Notes: generated from the letters alone by a model not told the origin. Shown: positions 19,091-27,836, numbered from the stretch's first letter. The stretch is DNA of 64,000 bases from Clavibacter capsici (GCF_001280205.1 NZ_CP012573.1:1736001-1800000), one strand, 5' to 3'. Numbers and translations: made by a program.

Positions 19091-20272
19091 TCAGGACGGG
19101 CGCCGGACGGGTCCGAGGAGCGTCGTCGCGATGGTCTCCGCGGCCTGCCGGTCGTTCGACGGGTGGAAGCCGCCGGCCAGCACGTCGCGGTACAGGCGGC
19201 CGAGCTCGTCGCCCGTGCGGAAGGATCCGCCGCCCGCGACGGCGACGGCCCGCTGCACGACCTCGGCCGACGTGCGGGTCGCCCGCACCTTGGCCCCGAC
19301 GAGGAGGGACGCCCAGCGGTCGCCGTGGTCGACGCCGCGGTCGACGTCGTCGGCGAGCGCCGTGAGCTGCGGGAGGAGCGCGTCCTGCGCGAGGGCGGCC
19401 TCCGCGACGAGGTGCCGGATCCCGGGGTCCGCGGCGAGCGCCGCCCCGCCGGCGGCCCGCGAGGTCCGACGGAGGGCGGACTCGACGGCGAGGTCGAGCG
19501 CGCGCTGCCCGAGTCCGGCGTAGACCGCGGCGACGAGCAGCTCGAACGCCTGCAGCACGGCGAGCGCGAACGGGTCGTCGCGCCTGCCGTGCTCCCGGCG
19601 GCGGATCACGTCGGCCGGTGCCGCGCGCACGTCGCGCAGGACCACCGTGTGACTCTGCGTCGCCCGCATGCCGAGCGTGTCCCAGTCGGGCACGATCTCG
19701 AGGCCGGGCGCGTCCCGTGGCACGAACGCGTGCACGAGGAGCGGCCGCTCCGGGTCCCGGTCGTCCCGCCCGAAGAGCCCGAGGCGCGTCCAGGCGGGCG
19801 CCATGCTCGAGGACACCTTGGTGCCCGTGAAGCGGTACCCGCCGTCCGCGTCGGGCTCGGCGCGCGTCAGCGCGTCGGCGAGCGCCTGGTCGTTGCCGGG
19901 CTCGCTGATCGCGAAGGCCAGGAGCTCGTCGCGGCCGGCGTCCTCGAGGACGCCGCGGAGGGAGTCGTCGCCGCGGTCCGCGAGGATCCGGGCGACGGCC
20001 GTCCAGACGAGGTGCATGCCGACGCCGAGGGCGGTGGCGGGCGCGGCCTGGGCGAGGAGGTGCTGGGCGCGCACGGCGTCGGCGAGGGACGCACCGGATC
20101 CGCCGAGCTCGCGCGGCACGAGCAGCCGGAGGTGCCCGGCGGCACGCAGCTCGTCGAGGTCCTCCGCGAAGAAGGCGTTGCGGGCGTCGTACCCGGCGGC
20201 GCGCGAGCGGATCCGGTCGAGGAGGGCCGGGGCGAGGTGCGCGAGCGGGTCGGCCGGGGCGGCGAGCGTCAT
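19091..20272 (-). CDS. Acyl-CoA dehydrogenase family protein
   Basis: A 393-residue flavoprotein of the acyl-CoA dehydrogenase fold. The N-terminal helical domain (FFAEDLDELRAAGHLRLLVPRELGGSG), the beta domain with AFAISEPGNDQ...YRFTGTKVSSSMAP, and the C-terminal helical domain are all seen. The canonical catalytic Glu is not evident and the family includes many non-beta-oxidation members (hydroxylases, DszC/SfnB-like monooxygenases), so the substrate is open. ATG 20272 has a GGGGGAG run upstream. It lies downstream of a VOC gene on the same strand with a 50-nt gap, perhaps one transcript. Confidence 0.8.
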   Translation of the reverse strand: MTLAAPADPLAHLAPALLDRIRSRAAGYDARNAFFAEDLDELRAAGHLRLLVPRELGGSGASLADAVRAQHLLAQAAPATALGVGMHLVWTAVARILADRGDDSLRGVLEDAGRDELLAFAISEPGNDQALADALTRAEPDADGGYRFTGTKVSSSMAPAWTRLGLFGRDDRDPERPLLVHAFVPRDAPGLEIVPDWDTLGMRATQSHTVVLRDVRAAPADVIRRREHGRRDDPFALAVLQAFELLVAAVYAGLGQRALDLAVESALRRTSRAAGGAALAADPGIRHLVAEAALAQDALLPQLTALADDVDRGVDHGDRWASLLVGAKVRATRTSAEVVQRAVAVAGGGSFRTGDELGRLYRDVLAGGFHPSNDRQAAETIATTLLGPVRRPS

Positions 20273-20322
20273 GCGCCCAGTCTCCCCCGCCCGGATCCGC
20301 GTGGGCCCGCCGGGCCGAGGGC

Positions 20323-21174
20323 TCAGCCGGCCGACAGCACCAGGGCGTTCCCCCACGGGTCCTCGAACGAGAGCGCGCGACCGTCGTCGCGCGTGGCGAC
20401 GCCCACCCGCCGGAGGCGCGCGTCCACCGCCTCGACCTCGTCGCGCGTCGGCACCTGGATGCGCACGGTGCCGAGCCCGAGCGTCGCGGGGCGCCGGCCC
20501 GCGCCCCGGCTGTTCCAGGTGTTCATGGCCATGTGGTGGTGGTACCCGCCGGCGGAGACGAAGATCGCGGATCCGTGCCAGCCCGCGACGAGCTCGAAGC
20601 CGAGGGCGTCGACGTAGAAGGCGGACGCGGTCTCCGTGTCCCCCACCTGCAGGTGCACGTGCCCGATCCCGGCGGCGTCGGACGCGGCGTCGGCGACCGG
20701 GGCGAGCTCGTCGCGCAGGAACGCGTTCGGGTCGAGCCGCAGGCTGTCCATGACGACGCGCCCGTCCTGCCAGGTCCACTCGTCGCGCGGGCGGTCGGTG
20801 TACAGCTCCACGCCGTTGCCCTCGGGGTCGGTGAAGTAGAAGGCGCGGCTCACGAGGTGGTCGGCGCTCCCGGCGAAGGTGCCGGGGGCGTGCTGCGCCA
20901 GCGAGGCGACGGAGCGGGCGAGCGCCGCCGGCTCGTCGAAGAGCACCGCGGTGTGGAAGAGGCCCGCGTTCCCCGGGCTCGGCAGGTCGAGGCCGTGGGC
21001 CGGCTCCAGGATGACCGCGGGGACGCCCGCCCGTCCGAGCGTCGTGGTCTCGACGCCCTCGGCGAGCACGTCGAGCCCGACGGCGTCCCGGTAGTAGGCG
21101 GTCATCCGGTCCAGGTCGCCGACCAGGAGGGTCACGGGACCCATGGCGGTGTCGGCGGAGAGCAGGTCGGGCAT
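20323..21174 (-). CDS. VOC-family (glyoxalase/extradiol dioxygenase-like) protein
   Basis: A 283-residue protein with two vicinal-oxygen-chelate domains (about residues 12-125 and 155-280). Features include GPVTLLVGDLDRMTAYYRDAVGLDVL, FYFTDPEGNGVELYTDRP and the second-domain GHVHLQVGDTETASAFYVDALGF with YHHHMAMN. It resembles catechol-2,3-dioxygenase-like CatE proteins; the metal ligands look present (His and Glu) but the substrate is unknown. The start is taken at ATG 21174 with GAGGA upstream; a GTG 27 nt earlier is possible. A likely MarR-type operator lies in its promoter region. Confidence 0.85.
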   Translation of the reverse strand: MPDLLSADTAMGPVTLLVGDLDRMTAYYRDAVGLDVLAEGVETTTLGRAGVPAVILEPAHGLDLPSPGNAGLFHTAVLFDEPAALARSVASLAQHAPGTFAGSADHLVSRAFYFTDPEGNGVELYTDRPRDEWTWQDGRVVMDSLRLDPNAFLRDELAPVADAASDAAGIGHVHLQVGDTETASAFYVDALGFELVAGWHGSAIFVSAGGYHHHMAMNTWNSRGAGRRPATLGLGTVRIQVPTRDEVEAVDARLRRVGVATRDDGRALSFEDPWGNALVLSAG

Positions 21175-21204
21175 GGATCCTCGTTCCTCGGTGTGCGGCA
21201 CACG

Positions 21205-21224
21205 TTACTTGAAGGCTCAACCAA
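21205..21224. promoter_or_regulatory. Inverted repeat, likely MarR-type operator
   Basis: TTACTTGA-AGGC-TCAACCAA: half-sites TTACTTGA and TTGGTTGA (complement strand) agree at six of eight positions. It is an AT-rich island in a GC-rich spacer, 31 nt upstream of the VOC start and in the divergent spacer with the SGNH hydrolase gene. TTGA-N4-TCAA cores are typical of MarR-family sites controlling VOC genes; no regulator gene is adjacent. Confidence 0.5.
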
Positions 21225-21302
21225 ATGCGCGTGCCCGGCATTCCCGCCGCCGCGGTCGAGGGCGTTCCTATGATGGGGACCGTCCCACCCGGAAGGAACC
21301 GC

Positions 21303-22094
21303 ATGACCGAGCCCCATCCCTGGCGCCGCTACGTCGCCCTCGGCGACTCGTTCACGGAGGGCATCGGCGATCCCGAGCCGGGCAGCCCCGGCGGGCACCG
21401 GGGCTGGGCCGACCGCGTGGCCGAGGTGCTGGCCGACCAGGTCGAGGGCTTCTCCTACGCGAACCTCGCCATCCGCGGTCGCCTCCTCGCGCAGATCGCC
21501 GACGAGCAGGTCGAGCCGGCGATGGCCCTGCATCCCGACCTCGTCTCGCTCTCCGCCGGCGGCAACGACATCCTGCGCCCCGGCGCCGACCCCGACCGGC
21601 TCGCCGACCGCCTCGACGGCATGGTCGCCCGGCTCTCGTCCGAGGGCGCGACCGTCGTGCTCTTCACGGGCACCGACGTCAAGTTCTCCCCCGTGTTCGG
21701 GCGCCTGCGCGGCAAGGTCGCGATCTACAACGAGGACATCCGCGCCGTCGCCGCCCGGCACGACTGCATCGTGGCCGACCAGTGGTCGCTCACCGAGATC
21801 CAGGACCCGCGCATGTGGGACGTCGACCGGCTGCACCTCGCGCCGCTCGGCCACCACACGGTCGCGCGCATGGTGCTGCAGGCGCTCGCCGTGGAGAACG
21901 ACCTGGAGCCCTTGAAGCCCGAGCCCCTCCCGCCGCGCACCTGGAGGCAGGCGCGCGCCGGGGACATCGACTGGGCGCGGTCGTACTTCGTGCCCTGGGT
22001 GCTGCGGCGCCTGCGCCACCAGTCGTCGGGCGACGGGCGCACGGCCAAGCGTCCGGAGGCGTCGCCGTGGACGCGCGCGGGCGACGCGGGCTGA
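21303..22094 (+). CDS. SGNH/GDSL-family hydrolase
   Basis: A 263-residue esterase/lipase-type protein. It has block I LGDSFTEG (Ser nucleophile at about residue 16), block III SAGGND (Asn oxyanion) and block V WDVDRLHLAPLGH (Asp/His). There is no signal peptide, so it should be cytoplasmic, and the substrate is unknown. The start at ATG 21303 is set by a GGAAGGA box and by the family N-terminus; an in-frame ATG at 21225 is upstream in the spacer and not supported. Confidence 0.88.
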   Translation: MTEPHPWRRYVALGDSFTEGIGDPEPGSPGGHRGWADRVAEVLADQVEGFSYANLAIRGRLLAQIADEQVEPAMALHPDLVSLSAGGNDILRPGADPDRLADRLDGMVARLSSEGATVVLFTGTDVKFSPVFGRLRGKVAIYNEDIRAVAARHDCIVADQWSLTEIQDPRMWDVDRLHLAPLGHHTVARMVLQALAVENDLEPLKPEPLPPRTWRQARAGDIDWARSYFVPWVLRRLRHQSSGDGRTAKRPEASPWTRAGDAG

Positions 22095-22134
22095 TCGGGT
22101 CGGCTGGGTCGCACGTCGCGGGCCCGTGATGCCG

Positions 22135-22157
22135 GGCGTCCCGTGGGCGGGGACGCC
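22135..22157. terminator. Hairpin between SGNH hydrolase and carboxypeptidase genes
   Basis: GGCGTCCC and GGGACGCC form an 8-bp stem with a 7-nt loop in the convergent spacer, 40 nt after one stop and 7 nt after the other. No T tract. Confidence 0.45.
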
Positions 22158-22163
22158 GGGCGG

Positions 22164-23378
22164 TCAGCCCAGCAGCTCGCCCGGGTTGCCGAGGCGCCAC
22201 CAGCCGTCGGGCCCCGGGATCGCGCGGTCGAGCGCGAGCGGGATCCGCACCGACTGCGGACCGGCCGTCACCGTCGCGGCGCCTACCTCGGCGCCGGCGT
22301 CCGCCTCCCCGACCGCCGTGGCCTCCACCGTCGTCGTGACCGGGGTGTCGCCCCACACGAGCAGCGACTCGTCGGCGGTGCTCACGGCCTGAGCGGTCGC
22401 GCCCCAGGCGGTGGCGTAGTCGGCGAAGGGCTCCCCCGCCGCGGCGACCTGCACCACGTGCATGTTCGCGGTCACGGTGGGCAGGAGCGCGAGCACCTGC
22501 CGGGCGAGCTCGGCGTGGTCGCGCGCCCCGAGGGTCACGCCGACGACGGTCACGTCGCGGTCGCCCACCTTCGTGTCCACGGCCCAGAGCAGGCACTTGC
22601 CCGCCTGCTCGAGCGTCCCCGTCTTGATGCCGCGGAACCCCGGCACGGCCGCGAGCAAGTTGCGGTTCTCCACCTGGCCGACGCCCGCCACGTCCGCGCC
22701 GCGCTGGTCGACTATGCCGGAGAGCACTGGGTCGGCCAGCACCATCTCGCCGATCCGGACGAGGTCGGCCGTCGTGCTCACGGTCTCGGGCGACAGCCCC
22801 ATCGCGTCGGCCACGTGCGTGCCGGTGAGCCCCTGCTCGGCGAGCCAGGCGTTGGCCGCCGCGACGAACGCGTCGTTGGACCCGTAGGCCCAGACGCCGA
22901 GGGCCGCCGCGTAGTTGTTCGCGCTCGCGAGCAGCGCGCCCTCGAGCAGGTCGCGCTGGGAGAGGCTCGTGCCCGGGACGGCGGGCTCGACGATGCCGTC
23001 CTGCCGCAGGATCTCGGTGCGGAGCGCCTCGTCCTCCGCGGTGAAGGTGACCTGCGGGCCGTCCTCGCCCGGCGCGAGCGGCTTCGCGCGCAGCACGACG
23101 AGCGCCGTCACGGTCTTGGTGATGCTCGCCATGGGGCGCGGCGTCGGATCGGCGTCGTTCGTCGCGAGCACCCCGTCGAACCCGACGGCGCCGACGGCCG
23201 AGACGCCCTCCCCCGGCCAGGTCTCCGGCGTCGGGACCTGCACCAGGGGCGACGGCGCGTCGACCTGCGCGACGGCGGCGGGCGGATCCGCCGTGAGGGT
23301 CACGGGGACGTACACGCCCGCCGAGACGAGGAGCGCCGCGGCGACGCCGGCCAGGGTGACGCGACGCGTGCGGCTCAC
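22164..23378 (-). CDS. D-alanyl-D-alanine carboxypeptidase (penicillin-binding, S11-type)
   Basis: A 404-residue low-molecular-weight penicillin-binding protein that trims the pentapeptide of peptidoglycan. The three active-site motifs are present: SxxK in ASITK, SxN in SANN, and KTG in IKTGT. An N-terminal hydrophobic segment (about residues 7-27) is a signal or anchor. The C-terminal part (after about 290) is a family-typical beta domain. It starts at GTG 23378, overlapping the stop of the SpoU methyltransferase gene by 4 bp, although the functions are unrelated. Confidence 0.9.
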   Translation of the reverse strand: MSRTRRVTLAGVAAALLVSAGVYVPVTLTADPPAAVAQVDAPSPLVQVPTPETWPGEGVSAVGAVGFDGVLATNDADPTPRPMASITKTVTALVVLRAKPLAPGEDGPQVTFTAEDEALRTEILRQDGIVEPAVPGTSLSQRDLLEGALLASANNYAAALGVWAYGSNDAFVAAANAWLAEQGLTGTHVADAMGLSPETVSTTADLVRIGEMVLADPVLSGIVDQRGADVAGVGQVENRNLLAAVPGFRGIKTGTLEQAGKCLLWAVDTKVGDRDVTVVGVTLGARDHAELARQVLALLPTVTANMHVVQVAAAGEPFADYATAWGATAQAVSTADESLLVWGDTPVTTTVEATAVGEADAGAEVGAATVTAGPQSVRIPLALDRAIPGPDGWWRLGNPGELLG

Positions 23379-24184
23379 GCGGGCACCCGCAGGGCGTAGA
23401 GCGCGACGGCGCTCGCCGCCGCGACGTTGAGCGAGTCGACGCCGTGCAGCATGGGGATCACGACGGTGGAGTCGGCGTGCCGGAGCGCGTGGCGGCTGAG
23501 GCCGTCGCCCTCGGTGCCGAGGACGAGCGCGATCCGCTCGGGCGGATCCGCGGCGAACGCGTCGAGCGTCACGGCGTCGTCCTCCAGGGCGAGCGCCGCG
23601 AGGTGGAAGCCCGCGTCGTGCAGGAGCGGGGCGGCCTCCGACCACTCGGGCAGACGGGTCCACGGCACCTGGAGGACGGTGCCCATGCTGACGCGGACGC
23701 TCCGCCGGTAGAGCGGGTCGGCGCAGCGCGGCGTGATGAGCACGGCGTCGGCGCCGATGCCCGCGACGGCGCGGAAGATCGCCCCGACGTTGGTGTGGTC
23801 GACGATGTCCTCCAGCACGACCACGCGGCGCGCGTCCCGCAGCACGTCGGCGACCGCGGGCAGCGGCGGACGGTGCATGGCGGCGAGCGCCCCGCGGTGC
23901 AGGTTGTAGCCCGTGAGCCGCTCGAGCACGGCGGCGGCGCCCACGAAGACGGGCACGTCCGGGAATCCCTCGAGGAGCGGGGCGACGTCGTCGAGCCACT
24001 GCTCCTGCACGAGCACCGAGCGCGGCACGTGGCCCGCGGCGAGCGCGCGCCCCATCACCTTGGTCGACTCGGCGATGTACAGGCCGCCCTCGGGCTCGCT
24101 CACGCGCCGGAGGGCCACGTCGGTGAGGCGCGAGTAGTCCTCGAGGCCCGGGGAGTCGAGGTCCTCGATGCGGTGGATGTGCAC
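23375..24184 (-). CDS. TrmH/SpoU-family RNA 2'-O-methyltransferase
   Basis: A 269-residue SPOUT enzyme that methylates a ribose of rRNA or tRNA. The three knot motifs are clear: NVGAIFRAVAGIGAD (motif 1), LVLGTEGDGLS (motif 2) and IPMLHGVDSLNVAAASAVALY (motif 3, close to the C-terminus). The N-terminal 90 residues form a substrate-binding domain (RIEDLDSPGLEDYSRLTD). The target nucleotide is not predictable. GTG 24184 has an AGAGGA box. It is coupled to the carboxypeptidase gene downstream. Confidence 0.9.
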   Translation of the reverse strand: MHIHRIEDLDSPGLEDYSRLTDVALRRVSEPEGGLYIAESTKVMGRALAAGHVPRSVLVQEQWLDDVAPLLEGFPDVPVFVGAAAVLERLTGYNLHRGALAAMHRPPLPAVADVLRDARRVVVLEDIVDHTNVGAIFRAVAGIGADAVLITPRCADPLYRRSVRVSMGTVLQVPWTRLPEWSEAAPLLHDAGFHLAALALEDDAVTLDAFAADPPERIALVLGTEGDGLSRHALRHADSTVVIPMLHGVDSLNVAAASAVALYALRVPA

Positions 24185-24253
24185 GCCGGTCCTCTCTCCG
24201 TCCGCCCGCGACGGGGCGGCGCCTGCTCGCGCGGAGCCTTCGCGGGGATGCGC

Positions 24254-24263
24254 TGTCTAGACT
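24254..24263. promoter_or_regulatory. Overlapping divergent -10 boxes between SpoU and Sir2 genes
   Basis: TGTCTAGACT contains TAGACT reading right (24258-24263) and TAGACA reading left (24254-24259). The two -10 boxes share the TCTAGA core, so the two directions likely compete for RNA polymerase. The Sir2 gene starts 75 nt away and the methyltransferase gene 70 nt away, both with ribosome-binding sites. Confidence 0.4.
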
Positions 24264-24338
24264 CGGCAGGACAATGATGCCCTGCCCCGTCGCCGCCCGC
24301 CGACAGGGCGAGGCGTCCGCTCGGCACCGGGAGGCCCC

Positions 24339-25193
24339 ATGAGCACCGCTCTCCGTGACGATCCCCGTCCCCCCGCGGGGACGACGATCGCCGAGGCCGT
24401 CGAGCTGATGCGCGGCCGCCGCACGGCGGTCCTCACGGGCGCCGGCCTCAGCACGGACTCGGGCATCCCCGACTACCGCGGCGAGGGCGCGCCGAAGCGC
24501 AACCCGATGACGTTCCAGCAGTTCCGCAGCGAGGGCGACGACTTCCGCCGCCGCTACTGGGCGGGCGGGCACCTCGGCTGGAAGGCGTTCAGCTCCGCGC
24601 GGCCGAACGACGGGCACGCGGCGCTCGCCGACCTCGAGGCCGCGGGCGTCGTGGGCGGCGTCGTGACGCAGAACGTCGACGGCCTGCACGAGCGCGCCGG
24701 GTCCCGTCGGGTGGTGGACCTGCACGGATCCCTCGACCGGGTCCTCTGCCTCGACTGCGGCCAGGCCTACGCGCGCTCCGCGATCGCCGAGCGGATCAGC
24801 GCCGAGAACCCGTGGCTCGACGCGCCGGACGCGGTGGAGCTGAACCCCGACGGCGACGCGCAGGTGCACGACGTCGACCGGTTCCGGATCCCCGTCTGCA
24901 GCGTCTGCGGCGGCATGCTGAAGCCGGACGTGGTGTTCTTCGGCGAGCTGGTGCCCACCGAGCGCTTCCGCGAGGCGAGCGCCATCGTCTCCGACGCGGA
25001 CGTGCTCCTCATCGCCGGGTCGTCCCTCGCGGTCAACTCCGGCATCCGCCTGCTCGAGCTCGCCCGGAGGAGCCGCATGCCGATCGTCATCCTCAACCGC
25101 GGCACCACCAAGGGCGACACCCGGGCCACGGTGCGGCTGGAGGGCGGCACGAGCGAGACACTCCGCGCCATCGCCGCGGAGCTCGCGGCGTGA
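24339..25193 (+). CDS. NAD-dependent protein deacylase of the Sir2 family
   Basis: A 284-residue sirtuin that removes acyl groups from lysines with NAD+. It has GAGLSTDSGIPDYRG (34-48), TQNVDGLHERAG, the catalytic DLHGSL, and a CLDC...CSVC zinc ribbon with a long insertion between the Cys pairs (about residues 132-184). It is longer than CobB. The ATG at 24339 follows GGGAGG. The stop overlaps the next gene as GTGA. No defence-type partner (TIR, Argonaute or similar) is nearby, so a metabolic role is more likely than phage defence. Confidence 0.92.
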   Translation: MSTALRDDPRPPAGTTIAEAVELMRGRRTAVLTGAGLSTDSGIPDYRGEGAPKRNPMTFQQFRSEGDDFRRRYWAGGHLGWKAFSSARPNDGHAALADLEAAGVVGGVVTQNVDGLHERAGSRRVVDLHGSLDRVLCLDCGQAYARSAIAERISAENPWLDAPDAVELNPDGDAQVHDVDRFRIPVCSVCGGMLKPDVVFFGELVPTERFREASAIVSDADVLLIAGSSLAVNSGIRLLELARRSRMPIVILNRGTTKGDTRATVRLEGGTSETLRAIAAELAA

Positions 25194-25825
25194 CGCGCAT
25201 CGTGCTCGTCCGCCACGGCCGCACCGCGTGGAACGTGGAGCGGCGCGTGCAGGGATCCAGCGACATCCCGCTCGACGACACCGGCCGGGCGCAGGCGGCC
25301 ACCGCGGGCGCGCTGCTCGCCGCGGCCGTCGCGGGCGGGGCCGGTTGGGACGCGATCCACGCGAGCCCGCTCAGCCGCGCGTTCGAGACGGCGTCGATCA
25401 TCGCGGAGCACCTCGCGCTCGGCGGCGCGCCCACGAGCGGCCCGCTCCCGGAGCCGGCCCTCGCCGAGCGCCGCTACGGGCTGGCGGAGGGGCTGACGCA
25501 CGCGGAGATCGAGGCGCGCTTCCCCGACGGCGACGTGCCGGGGCGCGAGACCGTCGAGTCCGTGACCGAGCGGGCGGGAGCCGCGCTCCTCCGGCTCGCG
25601 GAGCGGCACCCGGGCGGGTCGATCATCGCCGTGTCGCACGGCGGCGTCATCGCGGCGCTCGCCCGCAGCCTCGACGCGTCGCTCGTCGGCCGCCCCGGCC
25701 CGATGATCGAGAACGGCTCGGCGCACACGTTCGGCGTGGCCGACGGCGAGCTGTCGCTGCTGCGCTTCGGCGGGATCGCCGACCTCGGCGCCATCGCCGA
25801 CCTCGACGCCGCCGGTCGGGCCTGA
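25190..25825 (+). CDS. Histidine phosphatase family protein (phosphoglycerate mutase-like)
   Basis: A 211-residue member of the histidine phosphatase superfamily. The catalytic RHG lies in VLVRHGRTAWN (about residues 7-9), the proton donor Glu region is AERRYGLAEGL, and the second His is in VSHGG. The substrate is not predictable; many such proteins are phosphatases rather than mutases. The GTG at 25190 overlaps the sirtuin stop, so the two are co-translated. Confidence 0.87.
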   Translation: MTRIVLVRHGRTAWNVERRVQGSSDIPLDDTGRAQAATAGALLAAAVAGGAGWDAIHASPLSRAFETASIIAEHLALGGAPTSGPLPEPALAERRYGLAEGLTHAEIEARFPDGDVPGRETVESVTERAGAALLRLAERHPGGSIIAVSHGGVIAALARSLDASLVGRPGPMIENGSAHTFGVADGELSLLRFGGIADLGAIADLDAAGRA

Positions 25826-25840
25826 CCCGACCGCCAGGCC

Positions 25841-26935
25841 TCAGGCCCCGGTGCGTCCCGTGCGCGCGACCTGCTCGAGGAGGTCGCCGAGCGCCGCCGC
25901 CGAGCGGTCCCAGTCGTACTCGGCCGCGCGCGCGATGCACGCCGCCGAGCGCCGCCGCCACTCCGCCGGGTCCTCCAGCGCGCGCACGGCCGCCGCGAAC
26001 CCCTCGGCGTCGTCGGGGTCCACGTACACGGCCGCGTCGCCGCCGATCTCGCGGAAGATGGGGATGTCGCTGACCACGACGGGGAGGCCCGCGCTCATCG
26101 CCTCGATGACCGGGATGCCGAACCCCTCGTCGCGCGAGGCGGTGAGGAGGGCGGTGGCGCTCCGCAGCGTGCGCGCGTACGCGGCGTCGGTCGCGCCGTC
26201 GCGGAACACGAGGCGCGCGCCGTCGGCGATCGCCTCCAGCCGCTCCCGCTCGGGCGGCGCCACGCGGCTCATGAGGTGCAGCTCGTGGTCGGGCAGGTCG
26301 TCGGCCGCCCGCACGAGCGTCTCGACGTTCTTGTAGGGCATGTACGACCCCATGTAGACGAGCACGCGCTCGGCGGGCGCCTCGCGCGGCCCGTCGGCGC
26401 CGCCGCCGGGAGCCGGCTCGAGGTCGGCCGCGTTGGGCACGACCACCACGGGCCGCGACGTGAGCCGGTGCCGGCGGATGAGGCCGCGCGTCGTCTCGCT
26501 CACGGTCACGATCGCGTCGGCCCGGTCGAGAAGCAGCCGCTGCGGCCACCACGCCAGGTGGAAGGCCCGCCAGAGGGCCCGGACGCCCGCCGGGAGGTCG
26601 CGCGGCGGGCGGCGGTGCCGGTAGTAGATGAGGTCGTGCAGCGTCAGCACGAGCGGGTAGGTGCGTCCGCGGGAGCCCATGGTCTGCATGGGGCTGTACA
26701 CCACGTCCGGCCGCATGCGGGAGACGCGCCGCGCGACCCACGGCTCCCGCGGACCCGTCGGCGAGCTGACGAGCTGCCACGGCAGATCCGGCAGCAGCGC
26801 GAGCTGGCGGTGGTCGCTGATCAGCATGGTCACGTCGAACCGCGTGCCGAGCCGGGCGACGAGCTCGGCGCCGTAGCGGCTGATCCCGTCGTGCCGGCCG
26901 ATGCGTGTGTACCGGCAGTCGAACACGAGCCTCAT
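25841..26935 (-). CDS. Glycosyltransferase family 4 protein
   Basis: A 364-residue GT-B-fold glycosyltransferase. The C-terminal nucleotide-sugar site is clear: VYMGSYMPYKNVETLV and ASRDEGFGIPVIEAMSAGLPVV, with the two Glu of the EX7E motif. The N-terminal half begins MRLVFDCRYTRIGRHDGISRYGAEL. Its acceptor is unknown; with the neighbouring hydrolase it may belong to glycolipid or cell-wall polymer metabolism. The ATG at 26935 overlaps the stop of the alpha/beta hydrolase gene by 4 bp. Confidence 0.87.
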   Translation of the reverse strand: MRLVFDCRYTRIGRHDGISRYGAELVARLGTRFDVTMLISDHRQLALLPDLPWQLVSSPTGPREPWVARRVSRMRPDVVYSPMQTMGSRGRTYPLVLTLHDLIYYRHRRPPRDLPAGVRALWRAFHLAWWPQRLLLDRADAIVTVSETTRGLIRRHRLTSRPVVVVPNAADLEPAPGGGADGPREAPAERVLVYMGSYMPYKNVETLVRAADDLPDHELHLMSRVAPPERERLEAIADGARLVFRDGATDAAYARTLRSATALLTASRDEGFGIPVIEAMSAGLPVVVSDIPIFREIGGDAAVYVDPDDAEGFAAAVRALEDPAEWRRRSAACIARAAEYDWDRSAAALGDLLEQVARTGRTGA

Positions 26936-27828
26936 GACGCGCTCCCCTCGTCCAGGAACGCGCGGACGAAGCCGGCCGCCTCCCGGGGCGTCTCGTAGTG
27001 GATGAGGTGCCCGACCCGCGGGATCACCTCGAGCCGGGCGTCCGCGAACAGGCGCTGCAGGCGGTGCTGCGCGGCGACGGGCGTGATGTCGTCCCGCTCG
27101 GCCGCGACCAGCAGGACCGGCACGTCCACGCGCGGCGCGTACGTGCTCGCGTCCGACGACACCGACGCGCGGAAGGCCTCGAGCACGACGCGGCGGTCGC
27201 TGAACGCGCTGAAGAACCGGTCGTGCTGGTCGTTGATCCACCGGCGCAGGCCCCGGTCGCGCGTCTTGGCCATGGCCTCGCTCATGATGCGGACGATGGC
27301 GCGGTTGCGCAGCAGGCCGAAGCCCGCGCGCTCGGGCAGCACCGCGGCGGCGCGGTAGTAGAGCACGGCGAGCCGGGTGAGGATCCCCCGCGGCCCCTCG
27401 AGCGCGGGCGCCGCGATCGGGTTCACGAGGATCGCGCGCGGGCTCGGCAGCCCGTCGGCGAGCGCGGCGGAGACGACGATCGAGCCGAACGAATGCCCGA
27501 GCACGGTCGCGTCGCGGGTCCCCGTGGCGTCGACGAAGGCGCTGAGCCACGCGGAGTAGCCGGCGATGTCGTGCCGCGCGTCCCGGAGCGGCGTGGAGTC
27601 GCCGAAGCCCGGCAGGTCGGGCGAGAGGATCCGCACGCCCGGCAGCTGCGCGACGACGGGCTCCAGCCCGTGGTGGTCGCCCCGGAACCCGTGCACGACG
27701 ACGAGCACCCGGTCGGCGTCGGCGGGCCCGTACTCCCACCACGCGGTGCGGCTCCCGAGGAGGTCGACGGTGCGGCGGACGACGGGGATGCGGTCGAGCT
27801 GGGCGGCGTAGGGCGAGGGGACGATCAT
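26932..27828 (-). CDS. Alpha/beta-fold hydrolase
   Basis: A 298-residue alpha/beta hydrolase. The oxyanion region is VVVHGFRGDHHGL, the nucleophile elbow is LGHSFGS, the acid is in AAERDDITP and the His in VGHLIHY, so the triad appears complete. Substrate unknown. It is the first gene of a two-gene unit with the glycosyltransferase. The ATG at 27828 has no ribosome-binding site; a TAGACT box ends 8 nt upstream, so it is probably leaderless. Confidence 0.87.
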   Translation of the reverse strand: MIVPSPYAAQLDRIPVVRRTVDLLGSRTAWWEYGPADADRVLVVVHGFRGDHHGLEPVVAQLPGVRILSPDLPGFGDSTPLRDARHDIAGYSAWLSAFVDATGTRDATVLGHSFGSIVVSAALADGLPSPRAILVNPIAAPALEGPRGILTRLAVLYYRAAAVLPERAGFGLLRNRAIVRIMSEAMAKTRDRGLRRWINDQHDRFFSAFSDRRVVLEAFRASVSSDASTYAPRVDVPVLLVAAERDDITPVAAQHRLQRLFADARLEVIPRVGHLIHYETPREAAGFVRAFLDEGSAS

Positions 27829-27836
27829 CGGGGACG

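Noticed and set aside
21225-21302. Upstream ATG for the SGNH hydrolase
   Set aside because: It has no ribosome-binding site, adds a non-conserved extension and lies in the promoter spacer.
24339-25193. Sir2 as part of an antiphage system
   Set aside because: It is a single-domain deacylase coupled to a histidine phosphatase; no TIR, Argonaute, HerA or similar partner is present.
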